A stretch of 64,000 nucleotides of DNA from Lepidurus packardi (taxonomy: Eukaryota; Arthropoda; Branchiopoda; Notostraca; Triopsidae), in NCBI GenBank assembly GCA_023053545.1, contig JAKZAN010000001.1, positions 10,560,565-10,624,564 of the forward strand, read 5' to 3'. The notes beneath the pieces were generated by a model, which did no database searches, was not told the DNA's origin, and saw only the letters and a program-made list of their open reading frames with translations. Below, piece by piece: positions 58,617-64,000 of the stretch. Positions within the stretch are counted from its first letter, which is position 1, and each line of letters begins with the position of its first letter. The position numbers and the translations under genes were made by a program.

Positions 58617-58772
58617 CATTAATGTGGGTTCTAAGATGTCTGGCTATTCGTTTCAGTGAAATTTCCGTATTTTGCGTGAAAATTATCGTGATTTTTGTGT
58701 GGTGATTTGTTGTATCCTCCCAGTGAATTTTCTTTAATACAAATTTTATTGTGTAACGTTTGTCTATTTTTT

Positions 58773-60721
58773 TCCTGTCGGGAATGGTACCTTTAATGGT
58801 AGCGAAAGTCCGGCTTTGCATAATGGTCACTCGCCTTAATGGTGTCCCTTCTTTAAATTGTTCATATGCACCCGAAATGGTGTTTTTAATGTGGACAACT
58901 TGATCCGAAATTCGTTTCATAACCGTCCAAGGTCGGTGAAACTTGGGGAACTTTCCTCTCTTCGGGGAAGGATTGAAGAGCCAAACGGAGTCCCCCATTT
59001 GGATTTCCTGGTTTAAAGTTTTGCTGTCGTAATAAATCTTCTGATAACATTGTGCAAATCCCAACCGTGTTCGAGCTTGTTCAAAAATGGTAGGAAGAGT
59101 TGTCTCCAGTTTTGCCGCGTATTGAGACGTTGAAACTGGTACCACCACCGAAAACTCTATCTTCTGGTAAGAACAACGGTCTACCAAATTGTAAACGTGC
59201 AGGAGTGAAAGTCGAGGAACTTTGAACACTCGTCCGGTACGCAAGTAAAACACTAGGCAACACAGGTTTCATCACCTTCGTCGATGAGTTTACTGAGGCC
59301 TGCTAAAATCGTCCTATTGGCCCTTTCAATACATTCCTCACTCTCCGGATGGTATGGAGTAGTTCTAGTTTTCTTGATTTTGAGCAACCGGCAGATTTCG
59401 CTCACAGTTCTTGATTCAAAACTTCTACCTTGCTCGGAATGAAGCTGAAGCGGCACTCCATACCTTCTCATGTATTCCCCATAGAGCTTGGTGGCGATAG
59501 TAGTGGCTTCCTGATCTGGAATAGGATATGCCTCCACCCACTTTGGGAACAAATCCCCGACAACCAAACTATAGCGATAATGATCTACTGTTTCAGGCAG
59601 AGGACCCAGTATATCCATAGCTACAATGTCACTTGGAAATCTAGGTTGCACAGGGTTCAATGGCGCTCTAGTCTTTTGGGATGGAGGATTTCGCTGCACA
59701 CATGTCACGCAGCCTTTACACCACCCTTCAACATTGTTCCGCATCTTGGGCCAATACAAACGTGATCGCAATTTTTCTAAGATGTTTTTACTTCCCATAT
59801 GAGCCCCAGAATTACCACCGTGGTAACTTCTGAAGATTTCCTCTTGCTTTGCTTTAGGCACAAGATGCAGGTGCTGAGATCCGTTTGTCGAAATCCATTC
59901 GCCGTAAAACCCGCCACCACGAAGACTCACATTTTTCCTTTGGGCCCAGTAGCTGCGCAACGGCTGACTCATAGCTTGCAGACACGGTTTATAAAGTTCT
60001 TGTAAACATCTCTTGATAACTTTCATCTCCTCGTCTTCTTCCTGGGATACTACGACGCTACCGTCACTAGCCAATTCCACATGATTTAACACGACATCTC
60101 GTTGTGGTTCATGTGGCATTCTTCGTCCACTCCTCCATGACGTCCACATTGTGAACATGGTCTTCTTGAGAGTGCATCCGCATTCCCACGCTTTGGTCCA
60201 GGCCGCTGTTCAATTGTGAACTGATACGATTCAAACAAGTTCAGCCATCGCAAAGTCTGTCCAGTTGGTTCCTTGCAAGTTTTCATCCAGGCCACGGCAA
60301 ATGTTATCCGTCCGAAGCATAACCGGTCTCCCCAGAAGAGAGTGGCTAAATTGCATTACAGCAAATTTAACTGCCAGGAGCTCCTTCCGCGTTACACAGT
60401 AAATGGTCTCATCAAGCATGGACTTGCATATGCTATAGGACGTTCAACAGCGTCAATTTCTTGTGACAACACGGCTCCTAGCCCAATATTACTGGCGTCG
60501 CTGTCCACTAGAAGTGTTTGGGACAGATCAGGAAAAGCGAGTACAGGAGTTGAAGAAAGGAGCCGTTTAAGATCTGTCAAAGCTTCCTCACATAACACGG
60601 ACCACTCAAAGGGAACATTCTTTTCGGTTAGTTTATATAGCGGCTTGGCAATGTCAGCAAAACCTTTCACAAATCGACGATAGTATGAAGATCGAGGAAA
60701 CTATTCAATTCATCACTGGTC
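58773..60721 (-). mobile_element. Gypsy fragment, unit 7
   Basis: It carries the Met variant in WTVMKR like units 3-5, but the CTCCTCCATG variant in the linker like unit 2, a mosaic combination. Confidence 0.8.
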
Positions 60722-61428
60722 GGGACCATTCCACGATTGCTTTAGTTTTTTCAGGACGTCGAAATGAGTTTTCAGGACGTCTTCGAGGTCACTTGTCTTC
60801 GATTTCTTGATAAAGGACTTTCAAGTCTTGAAGGTATTCTTCGAGGGAGCTCAGGAGATCAGCAGTGGCTTCTTGTTTCGTGGGGGCGTCTTCTTGCTCA
60901 AGGTTATTCATTGTTTCGAAGGTATTAACGATGGGTTGAGAAAGTAGAGAGGATTTGATCTTCACTCAATCAATGGACTTCGTTTCTGTGCGGCTCATCC
61001 TGGTCACGGCACCAAATGTGGAGGATTTGGGTATGAGTAAAAATGAGATGGTCCCTGCGTTGTGATTAGGGGCTACTTCTGAAGAATAGGATGGATGAGA
61101 GCACCTTTTAAGAGAAGTTTTGTAGACTTTGCATCCGGAAAATCCGATTTGTAAGGTTCAGACATTGTTATTTCGTCTATTTCTAATAAGCAAAGTACGT
61201 ATTACAGGGAGCGCTCTATGGGTACAACAAATACGCAAGTACGTATTACGGGGGGAGGGAGCAAAACAGCTCATTTGGAACTGAAGGAAAGTCAAAAACA
61301 TCTCAAAATCAGCAGTAATAAACGAGTAAAAAGCCATTTCAAAGTTTATTTCAAGGCAAACTTGTATTCTCTTCTCAAGTCCTTCCAGATTTAATTTCAA
61401 GGGCCATAAATGATTTCGAAACTACCCA
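60722..61428 (-). mobile_element. BEL/Pao gag scrap, PBS and LTR, unit 7
   Basis: LTR 61,017-61,428; shares CCATAAATGATT with unit 6 where units 1-5 read CCATAACTGATT. Confidence 0.75.
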
Positions 61429-62567
61429 GTTAGCCTTTTCCAACTGCTCCAATTTCTTTTTTTTTTTTAAATAACAAAGTAAAAAAACCGGCCGGAGATA
61501 AAACGGTAAACTAACCACCATAAGATCCGGATCAATGTAGTCGGCAATGTTTTTGTTTTATCAGAATTCTGGAATTTTGTCGTATTTGAAGTCGTATGGC
61601 AGGTCATAATTCTTTCTGTAATCCACAATGTGGTCGTCCCCTTGTTCCAATTCGATAGCTCGTCCCGTCCTTTTTGTTTTCTCCTTCTCAGCTTGAGCTG
61701 CTTTCTTCTGCGAAACAGAGTCCGGAATGCAAACTGGACGAACAACGTTATCTTTTCGCCTGGGTTCGCCTACGTTTAGACGGTTCAAGACGCCTTCTAC
61801 CTTCTAGCTACGCATCTTGCCTTCCACACGATGAGCTAGCAATCAACGCTCACAAGCCTAGACAATCCAAATTGAACACCAGAAAACCAATAAATAATCC
61901 GCCCTTACGTCTGTCTTTACTTCCACTACTCCTTCTTCGGTGACGGTAGACATTTGCACAATTGGGACATGATCATTCTCGAACGCTTTTTGAAAGTAAC
62001 AAGCATGGGCTAATAAAGCAAATATTAGTAAAAATATCACACTGGATAATGAAGCATATACCTTTAGTAAATAGTGGCTTGATGCTCTCAAAGAGATGAA
62101 TCTGTTCTTCAAGGCTGTGTCCGCATTGCTCAGAAATAAGGGCAATAGTAGGCCAGGTCTTCTGGTCCTTTTATAACTTGAAGGTGAGAAACATGAAAGG
62201 TACAAGCACTGTAAGTATGTTAGTATAGAGAGTTTGAAGTTTGTTACCCATCAATCCTTCCTAATAATGCACTCACAATAGAAAAAACTCCAATCCAATA
62301 TAGCTATTCTCATGCTCGAGCTATCTGTGTGGCTACCACGCGTTCTCTCATCAGGTTTTGCATCTGAATTTGTCTTTCCAGCTGTTATTAGTATACATAA
62401 AAATATGAATACTTAACTAGAAATTAACCAAGCTTACGTTCACCCGACCCATTTCTATCATGAACTCCTGGTTCTACCCCGTATTCTTTTCCACAGTCGG
62501 TGAAACCAGGGAACTCATATTTTTGGACTATTTATAGGTGTCATACAGGAGTTGTTTTGCCGCCATA
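61429..62567 (-). pseudogene. NOG1-PLGRKT fused fragments, unit 7
   Basis: Complete to the PLGRKT start region. The sequence then enters the gap, so any seventh PISD copy is not visible. Confidence 0.7.
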
Positions 62568-62574
62568 TTAATCA

Positions 62575-62674
62575 NNNNNNNNNNNNNNNNNNNNNNNNNN
62601 NNNNNNNNNNNNNNNNNNNNNNNNNNNNNNNNNNNNNNNNNNNNNNNNNNNNNNNNNNNNNNNNNNNNNNNNNN
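62575..62674. other. assembly gap of exactly 100 N
   Basis: It separates the PLGRKT start region of unit 7 from a Gypsy fragment. An unknown number of units may be missing here. Confidence 0.95.
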
Positions 62675-62788
62675 AAAGGGAACATTCTTTTCGGTTAGTT
62701 TATATAGCGGCTTGGCAATGTCAGCAAAACCTTTCACAAATCGACGATAGTATGAAGATCGAGGAAACTATTCAATTCATCACTGGTC
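62675..62788 (-). mobile_element. Gypsy scrap at the right edge of the array
   Basis: Matches 22,595-22,708 and stops at exactly the base where Gypsy meets BEL gag in the units (TCACTGGTC). Confidence 0.85.
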
Positions 62789-64000
62789 AACAACGTAACA
62801 ACGTAACAACGGGGCTAATTTGCGTCTCAAGCGTACGAAGTGTGCAGCATTGATAAAAAACGTTATTGCGCCATGCCTCGAGAAGGAGCTTCTCGACGAT
62901 ATTGGGGATTCTCCGTTTTCCCTCCTTATCGATGAGTCCACTGACATTTCTGTTTCCAAATCTTTATGCTTGTGTGTCAGGTACTTTTCAAAAGATAATT
63001 GTTGTGTTCGTACAACGTTTCTTGGGCTGATTGATATGCCGGGCGGAACGACAGCCGATGATTTGTATATGTCAGTTGTCGGCTTCTTAGCTGAGAAAAA
63101 ATTACCCCCTTACAAATCTTGTTGGTATTGGCACTGACGGTGCTAGTGCGATGTGCGGTGTTAACAATTCTTTGTACACCAAACTTCGCGATAAAGTACC
63201 AGGATTAATACTGGTTAAATGTGTGTGCCACTCGCTTCATCTGGCTGCCTCTAAAGCTTGTACAATTTTTCCGAAACATATTGATTTTATGGTTCGTGAA
63301 ACTTTTAACTGGTTCAGCAATAGCCCCATGCGTAGGAACTTGTATAGAGAGATTTACGATGTAATTCAAACCGGGGAAGAATTGGAACATAGTACTCCTC
63401 TCAATTTTGTTTCTCCTTCAGACACACGCTGGCTTTCCATTTCTCGTTGCGTTACGAGAATTTTGGACCAGTGGGACTGTCTAGTAGCCTTTTTTAACTC
63501 TGTCTCGACTAAAGAACGGTGCTACACCGCAAGTGTCCTTCGCGACATGTACAATGATGAGTCAAACAAACTCTATTTTATTTTCTTAAAGCCAATCCTT
63601 CAGGAAATTGAAAATTTTAATTAAAAATTTCAGAAAGAGACAATCGATAGCTTTGTCTTATTTGGGGAACTCGAAAATTACGTTAGCACGTTAGTTAAAC
63701 GCTTCGTTATCCCTAAAGTTATCCAACATGATGTGACGACTACCGTTTTAACGGAGCATAACTTTATGAAAGATAACGAAGTCGATTTGGGATTTGAATT
63801 TGACCAAGCTTTAAAGACAGCCAAATGTGACGAGAAAAAAAATGTAATCCTAAAGATTTGCAAAGGCTTCTTAGTTGAACTCACTAAGCAACTTATTATG
63901 CGTCTTCCTACCAATTTAGCCTTATTCCGAAAAATAGGCTGTTTTTCTCCATTGTCTATCTTGAGTCCCAGTCCAGCAAAGTTTTCGGAATTACCTTTTC
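62789..64000 (+). pseudogene. hAT transposase gene, decayed, runs off the window
   Basis: It begins with two and a half copies of AACAACGTA and then mid-protein coding sequence. Motifs are FSLLIDESTDISVSKSLCLC (first catalytic Asp region), GIGTDGASAMCG (second Asp), CVCHSLHLAASKAC and SDTRWLSISRCV, typical of DUF4371/KIAA1586-like hAT transposases. A frameshift near 63,115-63,150 and a TAA at 63,622-63,624 break it; the frame then continues to the window edge (TIDSFVLFGELENYV). The N-terminal zinc finger and left inverted repeat are absent. It seems to be a different hAT lineage from the one at 53,284, though the overlap is too small to be sure. Confidence 0.75.

Larger units (their letters stand above)
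16439..62788. repeat. tandem array of a 5.88-kb PISD-bearing unit
   Basis: Corresponding points (LTR starts at 17,125, 23,004, 28,880, 34,756 and 40,635) are 5,876 or 5,879 bp apart. The next interval is 14,505 bp because of BEL and hAT insertions, and the last one is 5,877 bp (55,140 to 61,017). Units are almost identical, differing at a handful of substitutions and in a poly-T length. Each contains, left to right, Gypsy (-), BEL gag/PBS/LTR (-), NOG1 (-), PLGRKT (-) and PISD (+). Both ends touch 100-N gaps, so copy number in the genome is unknown. Confidence 0.93.

Noticed and set aside
16439-62788. Direct repeats as a CRISPR or satellite array
   Set aside because: The period is about 5.88 kb and each unit holds genes and retroelement pieces, with no short repeat/spacer pattern.

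Overview
The window looks like a compact arthropod nuclear genome, most probably a small crustacean such as Daphnia. This is inferred from short introns (about 50-130 bp), closely packed spliced genes with animal-type products, and BEL/Pao, Gypsy, hAT and non-LTR elements. No tool was run; exon models come from reading splice sites and reading frames by eye.

Left part (1-10,852): three intact minus-strand single-copy genes. These are HUS1 (9-1-1 checkpoint clamp, 7 exons, 284 aa), RALBP1/Rlip (RhoGAP and Ral effector, 11 exons, 612 aa) and WASp (Arp2/3 activator, 7 exons, 512 aa). Between HUS1 and RALBP1 lie head-to-tail non-LTR retrotransposon remnants. They carry an inversion of about 830 bp with duplicated ends and a 900-bp terminal-inverted-repeat transposon sitting in an exact 8-bp target duplication inside the RNase H domain.

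Transition (11,108-16,338): a plus-strand, intron-containing pseudogene assembly of PLGRKT and NOG1/GTPBP4 pieces. It is cut by a hAT end, which is itself cut by a degenerate BEL/Pao element that runs into a 100-N gap.

Right part (16,439-62,788): a tandem array with a unit of about 5.88 kb. Each unit carries, in plus-strand order, a Gypsy RT/RNase H/integrase fragment (-), a BEL gag fragment with primer site and LTR (-), a dead NOG1 fragment (-), a dead PLGRKT fragment (-), a shared divergent promoter-like region, and a complete phosphatidylserine decarboxylase (PISD) gene (+). Six PISD copies are visible; all keep the catalytic triad and splice sites, and only one copy differs in protein sequence (two residues). 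One unit is enlarged by a full-length BEL/Pao element (2,012-aa ORF, 655/663-bp LTRs, TTGAG target duplication) and by a hAT element that replaces 591 bp of unit sequence. A second 100-N gap interrupts the right end. Beyond it a Gypsy scrap stops at the same base as the internal Gypsy/BEL join and runs into a decayed hAT transposase gene that continues to the window end.

PISD makes phosphatidylethanolamine in the inner mitochondrial membrane. The array looks like recent amplification of a PISD locus bracketed by retroelement debris; NOG1 and PLGRKT are passengers that were already dead before amplification.
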